Source of the DNA: Paenibacillus sp. E222
Lineage (GTDB): Bacteria; Bacillota; Bacilli; Paenibacillales; Paenibacillaceae
Assembly (NCBI RefSeq): GCF_013401555.1
Contig: NZ_CP058552.1
Span: 5,270,001 to 5,334,000 of the forward strand
Direction of reading: 5' to 3'
Length of the DNA: 64,000 nt
Each line of letters starts with the position of its first letter. The first letter of the stretch is position 1. The translations under genes and the position numbers were made by a program. The notes beneath the pieces were generated by a model. It was not told where the DNA came from and did no database searches. It saw only the letters and a list, made by a program, of their open reading frames with translations. This document shows positions 34,788 through 45,032 of the stretch, piece after piece.

Positions 34788-36440
34788 TCAGTTCGGCATT
34801 TGAACAGTTACGATATCTTTTCCTTTCAGATTCTCATTGGTGAACTGCATCGCTTGGTCGTATCCGGTCTTCCGAAGCTGTTCCCTGAGGTCGTTGATAA
34901 TGCTAAGAGCCGCTTCATCCGATTTTGCAAAAATGGCTTCCTTCCAGGCATCTCCCATCCGGTCCATGGAAGGCTTCAACATTTCCCATTCCGGTGATTT
35001 GGTAATCACATCGCCCGGGTTATAGGCTGTAATTACATGAATGCCGTTTGGACGCAGGATTTTCCGGGCATTTTCCATGGCATCGAGTCTTTCCTGGTCT
35101 GCCCAGATGTCGCCACCTGCTGCCGAATTAATCCGGTCAAGCCCCGTAATCGATTCCAGTCCGATGGTGATACCTTCGTTCTTGCGAACTTTGCCGGTCT
35201 GATCTGCTGTAAACTTATCAAACCATTCTTTATTCGGTACAGGTTTGCCATCCTTCATATCCCAATGAACCCCTTGAACTCCGTACCGGGCCAGCATGAA
35301 GCCTTCGTCAGAAGCCATGTAATCGAGAAACTTGAGAGCTGCATCTACACACGCACCCTTGCAGCTGCTAGTGATAGCCGTTACGTTGTTTCCTTGAATG
35401 CCAAGATCAACAGGCCGGCTCGGGTCAACATCTGCCCGCTCCAATGGTCCAAGTGGGATGTAATCGCTTCCAGGATGTGAAGTAACATACTCTTTGGAAG
35501 CATCCAAAATGGCCGGATAATGTGCAGCAAGGATAGCAATGCGTCCTTGATTAATTTTTTCCTTGGCGATAGGATCTGTTTGAGTAAAGGCTTCGGGGTC
35601 CATCAGCCCTTGCTCAACCAGTTTACGATAGAACAACGTGTAGTCTTCATATCCTTTGGTGAAAAAGTTATGCTCTACCGTTCCGTCACCTTTGTCTACA
35701 TAACCTGCTCCCGAATAGAACATCGTGTTTCCGATGCCTACAGACCATCCGTTACTAAATCCGCCCAGTGGAAACACGGGCTGGCCGCTCTCCTTCAGGT
35801 TGGCATCTTTGATTTTTTGGAGGAAGTTATAGAAGTCTTCCTTCGTCACGACTGATTGAGGGTCCACGCCGACTTTCTTGGCGATATCTTTACGAACATA
35901 GAAGCCATACAGCCAATCCATGCCATCTTCGTTCGTCGCGGGCTGATTTTGTAAAAGTAAATATTTCTTGCCGTCATACGCATCTATCGCTTTTTCGTAT
36001 AATGCTGGCGGCACATTTTCTTTCGCAATGGATTTCGCCAGGTTCGGGTAATCCCCCAATTTATCGGATATATCTACCAGCTGTCCCTCTTTGGCAGCCT
36101 TGATGATCCCGTCCAGCTCACCGCCCCATGCAGGTCCGGTGTAAATGTCCGGCAAATCCTGTGTGGCGAAAATCTGGTTTACTTTCTCCGTCTCGCTGCC
36201 TTTCGTATATTCCCACTCCAAAGTGACGCCAGTTTTCTCTTTGATGACTTCCTCCACAGGGGTGATCCCGTTATCCGATCCGCCTGAGCCATTCCAATTG
36301 TGCAAGATTTTGAGTTTACTTCCGTTCTCCCCTTCTGCGCCTTCCCCGTTCCCTGATGAATTCGTGCAACCGCTCAGCAAACCTCCAACCATGATGGACA
36401 CGAGCAAGATGGATACGCCTTTCGACCAAATCCTGTTCAA
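34788..36440 (-). CDS. Extracellular solute-binding lipoprotein (LplA type)
   Basis: A 550-residue binding protein of the large, Paenibacillus-typical LplA class. The TTG at 36440 lies 8 bases after AAGGAGG; the frame runs on to 36485 without a signal. The signal MNRIWSKGVSILLVSIMVGGLL ends in the lipobox LLSGC. The mature protein starts SSGNG then LKILHNWNGSGG and contains DLPDIYTGPAWGGELD, typical of this class. It sits after the two permease genes (38338, 37399), 63 bases downstream. It would deliver oligosaccharides released from mannans to these permeases (inference). Confidence 0.9.
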   Translation of the reverse strand: MNRIWSKGVSILLVSIMVGGLLSGCTNSSGNGEGAEGENGSKLKILHNWNGSGGSDNGITPVEEVIKEKTGVTLEWEYTKGSETEKVNQIFATQDLPDIYTGPAWGGELDGIIKAAKEGQLVDISDKLGDYPNLAKSIAKENVPPALYEKAIDAYDGKKYLLLQNQPATNEDGMDWLYGFYVRKDIAKKVGVDPQSVVTKEDFYNFLQKIKDANLKESGQPVFPLGGFSNGWSVGIGNTMFYSGAGYVDKGDGTVEHNFFTKGYEDYTLFYRKLVEQGLMDPEAFTQTDPIAKEKINQGRIAILAAHYPAILDASKEYVTSHPGSDYIPLGPLERADVDPSRPVDLGIQGNNVTAITSSCKGACVDAALKFLDYMASDEGFMLARYGVQGVHWDMKDGKPVPNKEWFDKFTADQTGKVRKNEGITIGLESITGLDRINSAAGGDIWADQERLDAMENARKILRPNGIHVITAYNPGDVITKSPEWEMLKPSMDRMGDAWKEAIFAKSDEAALSIINDLREQLRKTGYDQAMQFTNENLKGKDIVTVQMPN

Positions 36441-36502
36441 ACCAATCGCCTCCTTGAATAAATGATCTCGGTAAAGCTCTAGCAAATTCAGGTCAGGATG
36501 AT

Positions 36503-37399
36503 CTACCCTTTAACCGAACCAATCATAACCCCCTTCACGAAATATCGTTGTAGAAACGGATATATACATAAGATCGGGAAAACCGTAATGACAAGCAAGG
36601 CCATTCGAAGTGATTCAGGTGTTGCTCCTGCTCCACCGACTCCACCAACCGTCTGACCACCCTGCTGTGCTGCACGCTGCATCGAATTGGATAACGCCTC
36701 TGCTTCTGTCAGCATTTCTTGCAGTAGGGTCTGTACCGGGATTAAATCTTTGTTAGATACGTAGTAGGCGCCCGAGAACCAGTCATTCCAGTGGGCTACC
36801 CCAATGAACAGCGAGATCGTTGCAAGTACCGGCCCGGAAAGAGGCAGAATGATGCGTACGAAGATTTGAAAATCTCCATACCCGTCAATACGCGCAGATT
36901 CCTCTAGTTCCTCCGGTATGCCTTGCAGGAATGTCCGAATAATGATGATGTGCATGAAGTTGAACAATAAGGGCAAAACGTACACCCAGAAACTATTAAT
37001 CAGATGCAGTTTTTGCAGCGTAATGAAGAACGGGATGAACCCTGCACTGAAAATCGTGGGCAAAAAGATGTAAAAGGTAAAAAAGGAGCGACCTGGCAAT
37101 GTTTTTTTGGAAAGTGCATAGGCCATGAGTGTACACAATACAACGTGGAGAAAAGTACCCAGCACGGTGCGCATAATCGTAATTTGATATGCTTTCCAGA
37201 TCCGTGCGTTATCGAATACCTGGGCATAATTATCCAACGTGAATTGGCGGGGAAGAAAATAAATCGCGCCTTGCATCGAATCCTTACCGTCGTTCAGTGA
37301 ATAAGCCAAGATATATATAAACGGGTAAATCATCGAGAATCCAACCAAAGCAAGAAAGATATAGTTAAGCACCGAGAATAAGGACCATTTTCGTTCCAT
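36503..37399 (-). CDS. ABC transporter permease (LplC type)
   Basis: A 298-residue CUT1 permease with six membrane segments and the EAA loop ELEESARIDGYGDFQIFVRIILPLSGP. The C-terminus FLQRYFVKGVMIGSVKG is diagnostic of the LplC/MalG branch. TAAGGAGGTG precedes the ATG strongly. It partners the permease at 37412-38338, 12 bases upstream. Residues about 245-270 hold a Gly/Gln-rich insert (QQGGQTVGGVGGAGA) not usual in this family. Confidence 0.92.
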   Translation of the reverse strand: MERKWSLFSVLNYIFLALVGFSMIYPFIYILAYSLNDGKDSMQGAIYFLPRQFTLDNYAQVFDNARIWKAYQITIMRTVLGTFLHVVLCTLMAYALSKKTLPGRSFFTFYIFLPTIFSAGFIPFFITLQKLHLINSFWVYVLPLLFNFMHIIIIRTFLQGIPEELEESARIDGYGDFQIFVRIILPLSGPVLATISLFIGVAHWNDWFSGAYYVSNKDLIPVQTLLQEMLTEAEALSNSMQRAAQQGGQTVGGVGGAGATPESLRMALLVITVFPILCIYPFLQRYFVKGVMIGSVKG

Positions 37400-37411
37400 A
37401 AGGTCACCTCC

Positions 37412-38338
37412 TTAGAACAGGGATACATCACTGACTTTGCGGGCGATGCGATTAACGGTTACAACCAGAATAAGTGCGATAACACTTTGGAATAGTCCGA
37501 CAGCTGCAGCGTAACTGAGACGCCCTTCTCGAATCCCGGAGTTAATGGCATGCACGTCCAGTACACTGCCCAGACTTGCGGTTGCCGGTCCATTCAGGAG
37601 AAGCAGTTGTTCATAACCTGCGCTCATCAGACTACCCACAGCGAGTATGAATAATATGATTGCTACATTGCGGATACCTGGAAGCGACACATGCCACATC
37701 TGTCTGAAGCGTCCCGCACCATCCATTTTGGCAGCTTCATAAAGCTGCTGATCAATACCCGCAATCGCGGCCATAAAGATGATGGAATTCCAACCGATAT
37801 TCTTCCAAATGTCTGAACCGACGATCATCTGATAGAACCATGTTGGATTGTTCAGGAACTGGATCGACTCGGCTCCAAATGAACCCAATAAGTCATTGAC
37901 TGGTCCCCCATATGGCGTTAGGAGTCGTTGCATCAGCGTAACCACAACGATCCAGGATACGAAATAAGGCAAGTAAGAAAGGGTCTGAACCGTCTTTTTG
38001 AATTTAATCATTCTGACTTCATTTAAGAGGAGTGCAAGTATGATTGGCATCGGAAAGCCAATTAGCAGTTTCATGAGACTGATGATGATCGTGTTACGGA
38101 TGATGTCACCGGATTGATAGTAATTGAAGAACTGTTGAAAGTACTTAAGGCCTGCCCATGGACTTCCGGTGAATCCGCCCACGAAATTGTAATCCCTAAA
38201 AGCAACCTGAATTCCATATAGCGGTACATAGGAGAACAGGAAAAACCAGACGATTCCGGGCAGCATAAACAAATAAAAGAGTTTATGCTGCCAGATTCGC
38301 TTCATCAATCGATTGTTGCTCACTCGTGTCTTGATCAC
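37412..38338 (-). CDS. ABC transporter permease (LplB type)
   Basis: A 308-residue CUT1 permease with six membrane segments. It opens with KLFYLFMLPGIVWFFLFSYVPLYGIQVAFRDYN and contains the EAA motif YEAAKMDGAGRFRQMWHVSLPGI, typical of LplB. The GTG at 38338 lies 7 bases after AGAGG. It is the third gene of the operon, 44 bases after the GH38. Confidence 0.92.
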   Translation of the reverse strand: MIKTRVSNNRLMKRIWQHKLFYLFMLPGIVWFFLFSYVPLYGIQVAFRDYNFVGGFTGSPWAGLKYFQQFFNYYQSGDIIRNTIIISLMKLLIGFPMPIILALLLNEVRMIKFKKTVQTLSYLPYFVSWIVVVTLMQRLLTPYGGPVNDLLGSFGAESIQFLNNPTWFYQMIVGSDIWKNIGWNSIIFMAAIAGIDQQLYEAAKMDGAGRFRQMWHVSLPGIRNVAIILFILAVGSLMSAGYEQLLLLNGPATASLGSVLDVHAINSGIREGRLSYAAAVGLFQSVIALILVVTVNRIARKVSDVSLF

Positions 38339-38382
38339 ATTCCAACCTCTCCTTTCTCATGATGGACGGTCAACCATCCCAG

Positions 38383-41300
38383 CTATAGCTGTCCTAGCTT
38401 CAATCGTAACGTGATAATCTCAAATGGCATGAAGGATAAAGCCATCTCGGATGCTCCTGCAAATGAAACGGGTGAAATGATATTTTCCATAAGATCAGTC
38501 GTCCAGGCTTCTGCTATATGGAATCCAAGATGTAATGCCGTAGTGGCATGTGTTCCCGAAGTTTCATATAGACGGACGATGATGTCGTCTCCATCCTCGG
38601 CTTGTTTGACGGATTCCACCATGATGTGCGGATGATCCGGCTTAAGAAATGCTTTGGAAGAAGGAAGCTTACCGTTCTGTTTCGCAGATACAGATGATAA
38701 GGAAACGGTACGAAGCGGAATGTTCAGTTCATTACCTCTTCGATAGATCTCGGCCTGAACATGGTTGCCTTGATGCGGATATAACGAATAGGTGAACGTA
38801 TGCTCCGCACGATCCGCTTCCGGATCAGGATACGAGCTGCTGCGCAGCAGATTCAGACCAAGCACATTATCGATGGCTCTATGACCATATTTACAATCAT
38901 TGAGGAGGGCGACTCCATAATCCGGCTCAGATAAATCAATCCACTGATGAGCACATATCTCATCCTTGGCGAAGTCCCACATGGTATTCCGATGAGTGGG
39001 TCTGGTCAAACTGCCAAATTGGATCTCACAGTGAACCTGATCCGTACGGATATTCACCGGGAATGAAGTGCGTAGCATTTTCCCGTTCTCTCTCCAATCC
39101 ACGGTCGTCTCGAAATCAATCCGTCTGCTGCCTTCTGTCAGAACCACGGTCTGGATCAGAGTCGACTCTCCATAGTTATATTCGAAGACCAGCCCGACTT
39201 TTGGACCCTCACGAAGCTCGTGAATGTCATGGAGCGTTAATGGCATTCCTGTATGTGCGGAATAGTCATGACTGAAATCCCAAGCATCTCCTTCGTCGTG
39301 ATACACACGAAGTGAATTTCCCGGATGATCTTGCGGAATGACTTCCCGCACTTCTGCCTTGTCCTTAATGGAGAGAATAGCTCCGTTATGATCAAACTTC
39401 ACGATGAATGTGTCGTTCTCCACGCAGCGTTCTTCAGCGGAAACGTGAACTTCCGACTCTTGTATTCCCGGAACTAACTGGGCACATGATGCGATCTCAT
39501 CTATAGCGCCCTGGTCCACATAATCTGATACCACTGTGTATCCCATGGATGGAACCTGAACCTTGCGCCAGCTTCCATTCGTGTGAATCCATTCCTGACG
39601 CTCCCAAGGCAATGAATTGAATATCACTACGGAGGAGCTGGATGAGGATTCGATATTTGAAGAGATCTGGTCTGCCATATGGCTGTAGGTTTCGTTGATC
39701 ATATTTTCTGTCTGATCTAAAAGTTCTTCATAACGTATGAGTGACTCATCGTACACACGCTTGATGGAAGACCCGGGAAGGATATCATGGAACTGATACA
39801 GGAGGACTTCCTTCCATATCGTTTCCAGTGACTGCGACGGATAAGACTTGCCTAGCTGTGAAGCCACAAGTACTGAGGCGAACTCCAATTCGCGCAGTGC
39901 TTTCTCCATCTTCCGGTTATACCGCTTACTTCGCGCCTGACTGGTCAGGGTTCCTTGATGTTTCTCCAGGTAAAGCTCACCGCGCCATGTCTGGAACCGT
40001 TCACGTTCTTTATTAAGCCGTTCGAAAAATTTCCACGAAGGTTCCTGTATAACAGGAGACAATCCAAGCAGGTTTTTCTCTCGTGTCAGCCGCTCCAAAT
40101 GCTCTTCGCCAGGCCCTCCGCCTCCGTCTCCTATACCAAACAGCATTAGCGCATGATTAGATACATTCTTATCCAGATACCCCTGTTCAGCTTTGATGAT
40201 CGAACGCGGAGCTGCCGGACTGTTGTACGTATCCTCTGGCGGCATATGTGTTAATACAGCTGAACCATCAATTCCCTCCCACAGAAAGGAATGATGGGGA
40301 TGCCGGTTATACTCACTCCAGGAGAGCTTCTGGGTCATCATGTAATCCACACCGGATTTCTTTAATAACTGGGGCAAACTTGCCGAGTAGCCGAATACAT
40401 CAGGCATCCAGAGCGATTTCATTTCCAGGCCAAATTCCTGCTGAAAATAACGCTTGCCATACAAAATCTGGCGTACGAGTGATTCACCACCAGGCACATT
40501 GGTATCCGATTCTACCCACATGGCGCCTTGCGGTTCCCATCTGCCTTCACGTACACGTTCCTTGATCTGCTCATACAGCTTGGGATAATGCTGCTTGATC
40601 CAATCGTACAGCTGCGGCTGGCTTGCTCCGAACACATAATCGGGATAACGCTCCATCATGCGAAGCACAGTTGAGAACGTTCTAGCTCCTTTACGGATCG
40701 TTTCACGGATCGGCCATAACCAGGCCAAATCTATATGAGCATGACCCACAGCGCTAACGGTTAAGACGGGATCGCCTCCCTCTAGGGATAGCTGTTCATT
40801 CAGTCGTTTCTTCGCTTGCTCGACATGCTCTTTGGAGAAATCGGTCAACTGTACAGAAATGTCATAGAGCGTCTGATAAATTCTCTCCTTCCGAGCGGAA
40901 CCGTCATGGAGCTGCTCTGCCGTTTCCAAGAGCACCTCGGTATCGTAATAAAGCTCCCGAATATCTTCCCTGCAGAAGGCTATGAGTGCTTCTTTTAACG
41001 TGCCTCCCCGATACTTGCCGAACAGATCGTTATTGCCTGCATCTGCCCACACTTCAAATTCCTGTCCATTTACAGATGTCTCATGGAGCTGCACGACTCG
41101 TTTGCCAGGCAGACCTAATGAAAAATCAAATTCGGAGTTAATCGTCGTCAATCCTTGGATAGGTGAACCTTCATGGTCAACCAGACACAGCTCACCGTTG
41201 ACATCCAGCAAGAGGACCGTGGTTTGGTTACCTGTGACTGCTGGAAGATTACCTGCAAAACGGAACCAGGCACAGTCCCATAACTCTCCCCATTGTTCTC

Positions 41301-41466
41301 CTTGCTTGAGTGTCACTTTCGTGCCGGTCATCCGTTCCTCGTAAGGTACGGGCTCTGGTGTAACCCAAGCCGTCACTTCCAATTCGGCAATCGGCTCATA
41401 TATGGCTTCCCGAAGTTTATTTAACATCTGTTTTAACCGTTCCGGCCTTATCGGTTCGTAGGGCAT
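38383..41466 (-). CDS. GH38 alpha-mannosidase (long, Ams1-like)
   Basis: A 1027-residue retaining alpha-mannosidase. An N-terminal beta domain (about 1-230) precedes the catalytic barrel, which opens with SAVGHAHIDLAWLWPIRETIRK. WMPDVFGYSASLPQLLKKSG carries the expected nucleophile Asp. The long form resembles fungal vacuolar Ams1 and bacterial homologues, unlike the shorter MngB form at 2789-5548. GAGGAG precedes the ATG. No signal peptide. Two GH38 enzymes of different subtypes in one window suggest action on different linkages or chain ends. Confidence 0.93.
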   Translation of the reverse strand: MPYEPIRPERLKQMLNKLREAIYEPIAELEVTAWVTPEPVPYEERMTGTKVTLKQGEQWGELWDCAWFRFAGNLPAVTGNQTTVLLLDVNGELCLVDHEGSPIQGLTTINSEFDFSLGLPGKRVVQLHETSVNGQEFEVWADAGNNDLFGKYRGGTLKEALIAFCREDIRELYYDTEVLLETAEQLHDGSARKERIYQTLYDISVQLTDFSKEHVEQAKKRLNEQLSLEGGDPVLTVSAVGHAHIDLAWLWPIRETIRKGARTFSTVLRMMERYPDYVFGASQPQLYDWIKQHYPKLYEQIKERVREGRWEPQGAMWVESDTNVPGGESLVRQILYGKRYFQQEFGLEMKSLWMPDVFGYSASLPQLLKKSGVDYMMTQKLSWSEYNRHPHHSFLWEGIDGSAVLTHMPPEDTYNSPAAPRSIIKAEQGYLDKNVSNHALMLFGIGDGGGGPGEEHLERLTREKNLLGLSPVIQEPSWKFFERLNKERERFQTWRGELYLEKHQGTLTSQARSKRYNRKMEKALRELEFASVLVASQLGKSYPSQSLETIWKEVLLYQFHDILPGSSIKRVYDESLIRYEELLDQTENMINETYSHMADQISSNIESSSSSSVVIFNSLPWERQEWIHTNGSWRKVQVPSMGYTVVSDYVDQGAIDEIASCAQLVPGIQESEVHVSAEERCVENDTFIVKFDHNGAILSIKDKAEVREVIPQDHPGNSLRVYHDEGDAWDFSHDYSAHTGMPLTLHDIHELREGPKVGLVFEYNYGESTLIQTVVLTEGSRRIDFETTVDWRENGKMLRTSFPVNIRTDQVHCEIQFGSLTRPTHRNTMWDFAKDEICAHQWIDLSEPDYGVALLNDCKYGHRAIDNVLGLNLLRSSSYPDPEADRAEHTFTYSLYPHQGNHVQAEIYRRGNELNIPLRTVSLSSVSAKQNGKLPSSKAFLKPDHPHIMVESVKQAEDGDDIIVRLYETSGTHATTALHLGFHIAEAWTTDLMENIISPVSFAGASEMALSFMPFEIITLRLKLGQL

Positions 41467-41512
41467 GCTAGTATACTCCTCTCTGTTCTATCAATCAGGC
41501 TGTATTGTGAAT

Positions 41513-43717
41513 TCAGGAAGTCCAGCGGACATGAACCTCTGCATTGTTCTCGTTGCCATGTTCGTACTGTAGAAGCACTGTCTTTGAATCCGGGTCCCAT
41601 TCCCACACCACCGGGGCCATCTGCTCTTGAATGACATACTGGGCAGATAAGGGTCTGGCCTCGCAGTACAGCCTTGCTGTTGCCTTCATGTTGGCAGGCC
41701 CTCTTGCAATGAATCGAAAACCTGAGGCCGACTGGGACAGACCTTCTATTCGGGAAGAAGCAGCAATGACGGATACTTCTCCAGCCGTTGGACGACCCGC
41801 TTCAATATCATAGAGCAAGGCTTGCTCACCCGGATTCAGGGTCACCTGGCTGAGCACAGAGAGCTTGGAATCAAACAAATCCACAACCGGACCTGGAATG
41901 ACTACTGCATCTTCGCTGACCGATTCATCAAGAACGGATACGATTAGATAAGGACCTCGTCTAATTTTGAAATAAGGCTTCGATTCCCACTGTAGTTCTG
42001 ATCCATGGACAACTTCCATCGTTTCTTTGACAGATTGGCGCATCCGATCAGCCCCTGCCTTGGATAAAGCGAAGTTGGCAGGATGTTCATCCAGCCAGCA
42101 AACTCCCCCTTTTCCTACCTTATTGACACCTTGCCTCTTATCTTGCAGACCTAGCTGTTCAAATAAATGTGCTCGAGGGGAGTTATACGTCGGATCTGAC
42201 TGCCCTTGCTTGCGGCCATGATTCCACCATGCACGAATATCGTGATACGGGTCGCTGTCATCGCCTACATAGATTAACGCTCCGCCATCCTGTACCCACT
42301 GTGCAAGGGCATAATGAATGTCCGGATATTCCGGTTTGATAAATTCATAGCTCAGTATGAGTACACGATAAGTTGCCAAGTAACCCGGATACCGCCTTAC
42401 ATTATCCAGTTGAAGTGGACGGACAGGAATCCCATGTTTTAATAACGGCAGTGTCAGACCGTAAAAAGGAGAGAAATCTAGCAGTTCTGTATCGCCATCC
42501 TCCTGGAATCCTTCAGGATCTGTTCCATCATATTTACCGGCATGAGGTGCATTAGGGTCTGGCTTCATTCGTTGAAACATCGCTGAGTCTGCAATAAAAA
42601 CGCCAACTTGTAATGGCTCCTCTGCTGTTTCAATCACATCCTGATTCATGTTACCAAGGGTGTGCATGACCTGAAGCAAAGTTGTGGCATAGTCTGACGG
42701 AATTTGCTCCTTGCCAGTGCCATCCTCGGATGGATAAGTGCCTTGAAAGATGCGTCGAGGCCAAGGTGCGACTTCATAATGAGCGACCCCGGGATGCAGC
42801 AGTGAGGCAACCACCGTTTTTAAATAGTTCTGGCGGTAATCAGCCCAGGTGTAATTCGGGTTATCTTCGATCGGATCATGCAGGAACCACATTCGTCTGT
42901 CGGTCCCACGAACCAGTTCCTGCATGACGCCGTATTCAAGGTAAGCGGTTTCAAACGTACGTTCCTTACGCAACCCTTCATACACATTGGGGGTTCGGGA
43001 TGTCCCGGTCCAGATCTGTGCAATATACCCATCGATGGAGGGCAGCTCTAAGAGTTGAGATTGTGGACTGACAATACGCCACTGTGTGTAATTAATCAGA
43101 CTATGGGTCGGAACATAAAAGCGAAGGACACGATCATAACGTTTTAACGCGTAGTCCTTCATCTCGGCACATAATCGGTCCAGGACACGTGTATATAAAT
43201 ATGCTTTTAATTTGGAAGCACGAAATTGTGCATCAGGTGAAGCGTGTGGCGGAATCCAAGGCTCTTTGTAATACAACTGCCATTCCCGTTTAAAAGCTTC
43301 CGAATAGCCTCCATTTACCCAGAATTCAGGTTCCTCCAGATGGATGGCTTCCACACCGGCGTCAACGGCAATACGTATTCGATCCGCTATGTAACGGCCA
43401 TAGGAAATGGTAGGCACCATGTATGGAATAACTGGTTCGCTCCCATGAAGAATCATGTTGCCTTCCCGGTCCATTTGAGCTTCATCCCAATGTGTTGCCC
43501 CATCGACCTCGCCATCCAGATAGCTGTTATAGGTCCCCCAAGCAACTCCAGTCATCAAATGAACCACATATCCTTTTTCTTTCCACTTCAGAATGCGTTC
43601 CTGCATCGACTCATCAATCCCGTAAACCATCACAAAGTCAGTCTGCAGATCATAATCGGGATGGTAAGCAGCAGATTCTTGAAATCCGGTACGCTCTTCC
43701 TTTCGATCTCGTGCCAT
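41513..43717 (-). CDS. Uncharacterised GH42-like predicted glycoside hydrolase
   Basis: I do not recognise a named family for this 734-residue protein. The N-terminal part (about residues 25-330) has barrel-like repeats, including AIHLEEPEFWVNGGYS, where the paired glutamates could be catalytic, YVPTHSLINYTQW and MWFLHDPIEDNPNYTWADY. Residues about 360-520 look like a glutamine-amidotransferase-like domain (TYRVLILSYEFIKPEYPDI, WVQDGGALIYVGDDSDPY). The rest is beta-strand-rich. Barrel, amidotransferase-like and beta-sandwich in that order is the GH42 layout. There is no signal peptide. GGGAGG precedes ATG at 43717. It heads the mannosidase operon, under the promoter at 43796. Enzyme activity is inference. 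Confidence 0.75.
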   Translation of the reverse strand: MARDRKEERTGFQESAAYHPDYDLQTDFVMVYGIDESMQERILKWKEKGYVVHLMTGVAWGTYNSYLDGEVDGATHWDEAQMDREGNMILHGSEPVIPYMVPTISYGRYIADRIRIAVDAGVEAIHLEEPEFWVNGGYSEAFKREWQLYYKEPWIPPHASPDAQFRASKLKAYLYTRVLDRLCAEMKDYALKRYDRVLRFYVPTHSLINYTQWRIVSPQSQLLELPSIDGYIAQIWTGTSRTPNVYEGLRKERTFETAYLEYGVMQELVRGTDRRMWFLHDPIEDNPNYTWADYRQNYLKTVVASLLHPGVAHYEVAPWPRRIFQGTYPSEDGTGKEQIPSDYATTLLQVMHTLGNMNQDVIETAEEPLQVGVFIADSAMFQRMKPDPNAPHAGKYDGTDPEGFQEDGDTELLDFSPFYGLTLPLLKHGIPVRPLQLDNVRRYPGYLATYRVLILSYEFIKPEYPDIHYALAQWVQDGGALIYVGDDSDPYHDIRAWWNHGRKQGQSDPTYNSPRAHLFEQLGLQDKRQGVNKVGKGGVCWLDEHPANFALSKAGADRMRQSVKETMEVVHGSELQWESKPYFKIRRGPYLIVSVLDESVSEDAVVIPGPVVDLFDSKLSVLSQVTLNPGEQALLYDIEAGRPTAGEVSVIAASSRIEGLSQSASGFRFIARGPANMKATARLYCEARPLSAQYVIQEQMAPVVWEWDPDSKTVLLQYEHGNENNAEVHVRWTS

Positions 43718-43795
43718 CTTCTTATCCTCCCCAGCTCGTATTTGATTTGGGTTGCAATGTATGACTATCCATCTTTTTCTAGACTATAATATATG

Positions 43796-43816
43796 ATATG
43801 AATATATTCAATATGT
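43796..43816. promoter_or_regulatory. Promoter of the glycan operon with probable operator copy A
   Basis: The site matches ATATGAATATATTYAATATG plus T and is 20/21 identical to 45217-45237. Its centre is the 12-base palindrome TGAATATATTCA. On the minus strand TTGAAT (-35) lies within it, followed after 17 bases by TATAGT. It would let a repressor block transcription of the operon starting at 43717. Confidence 0.7.
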
Positions 43817-43832
43817 TTTTTATACAAACCTA

Positions 43833-43869
43833 AAAAAACCTTCTCCGCTTCTCTACGGAAAAGGTTTTC
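43833..43869 (-). terminator. Terminator of the GntR-LacI gene
   Basis: On the minus strand AAAACCTTTTCCG and CGGAGAAGGTTTT form a stem with one mismatch around TAGAGAAG, followed by T-rich sequence. It lies 15 bases past the regulator stop. Confidence 0.8.
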
Positions 43870-43883
43870 TTGTCTTGTGAAAA

Positions 43884-45032
43884 TTAAGCTTGAGAAACCG
43901 TTCCGGTGGTTTGACGTACAACCAACTCGGGTTCAATCAGCATTTTGCTATAACTTTTCGCTTCCCCACGACCACGTAATACTTCAAGTAATTTAACAGC
44001 GGCCCGATACCCCATATCCCGCTCAAACTGCTTCACATGGGTAAATATACTGAATTCCTCCACGATGGAGGTGGGATCATCGAAGCTTACAATCGATACA
44101 TCTTCAGGCACTCGAAGTCCTGCTTGCTTGGCCATTTGATAGATTTGCACACCTAACCTGCCGTTAAGCGAAACATAGGCCGTGACCATTCGGTTTTGGA
44201 TATATCGATATAAAGGGTGTGCCTCCGCCTCCTTAAGTACACTTAACGGCTGGAAATCCGTGATCATATGAGCAGGATTGATTAACGCGCCTTTGCCTTT
44301 TAAAGCCTCAATATAACCTTCGATCCGCTCTTGAACCGTAACTGTCTGAAGGGGTGAATCGGAGCAAATAGCGATATCCCGGTGTCCAAGCTCCCATAGA
44401 TGCTCCACAGCCAGCCTCGTGCCCCGTCTGCCATCTGCCGCAATATAATGTGTCTCGACCCCTGGCAAATAACGGTCCATCAGTACAAAAGGAAAACCCG
44501 AGAGCTTCATGCCGAGGATTTCCTCGTTGTAGTTCTCTTCATCAACAGGAAAAATTAACAAACCTTCTGCTCCGAGCGCCTTCATTTCCTTGATGACGTC
44601 CTTCTCTTTATCCACCTTGCCATGCGTAAACATGATCATGCTGCGATATCCTTCCTCACGCAAGGCTTGCTCAATGCCCTCAACGAGCCGGATGGCAAAA
44701 TAATCATGGATGGAGGGCACAATGATGCCAATCATTCCTGTAGACAGTGTCCCCTCTCTACCTTTCATTGTGGTCGCTTGCGTTGAAATCACAGAAGCAC
44801 TCTCCGCTTCTTCAGCAACAAAACTGCCTTTCCCCGGCACACGCGCAATTAACTTTTCATTGGCTAATCCGGTTAAGGCATTGGCAACCGTAATTTTACT
44901 GACCTGAAACTGATCCATCAGTTCCTTCTCTGTCGGTATGCGATCGCCGGGTTTCATATTTTCTCGAGTTATGACATGTCTGATATAGTCCTGGATTTGT
45001 TGATACAGTGGAATTCGATCATTTGTACTCAT
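43884..45032 (-). CDS. GntR-LacI hybrid transcriptional regulator
   Basis: A 382-residue regulator. An N-terminal GntR winged helix (about 5-70, PGDRIPTEKELMDQFQVSKITVANALTGLANE) is joined to a LacI-like sugar sensor (about 95-370: GIIVPSIHDYFA, HLWELGHRDIAICSDS, VSFDDPTSIVEEFS). ATG at 45032 lies 9 bases after GGTGAT; GTG at 45041 is an alternative. Domain order matches the regulator at 9172. It is flanked on both sides by a shared 21-bp site (43796 and 45217), so it probably controls the operon at 43717 and the GxGYxYP gene. Inducer unknown, probably mannose or a mannoside. Confidence 0.92.
   Translation of the reverse strand: MSTNDRIPLYQQIQDYIRHVITRENMKPGDRIPTEKELMDQFQVSKITVANALTGLANEKLIARVPGKGSFVAEEAESASVISTQATTMKGREGTLSTGMIGIIVPSIHDYFAIRLVEGIEQALREEGYRSMIMFTHGKVDKEKDVIKEMKALGAEGLLIFPVDEENYNEEILGMKLSGFPFVLMDRYLPGVETHYIAADGRRGTRLAVEHLWELGHRDIAICSDSPLQTVTVQERIEGYIEALKGKGALINPAHMITDFQPLSVLKEAEAHPLYRYIQNRMVTAYVSLNGRLGVQIYQMAKQAGLRVPEDVSIVSFDDPTSIVEEFSIFTHVKQFERDMGYRAAVKLLEVLRGRGEAKSYSKMLIEPELVVRQTTGTVSQA

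Noticed and set aside
43244..43789. Plus-strand open frame of 181 codons reaching past the operon promoter
   Set aside because: No ribosome site; it lies antisense to the GH42-like gene.
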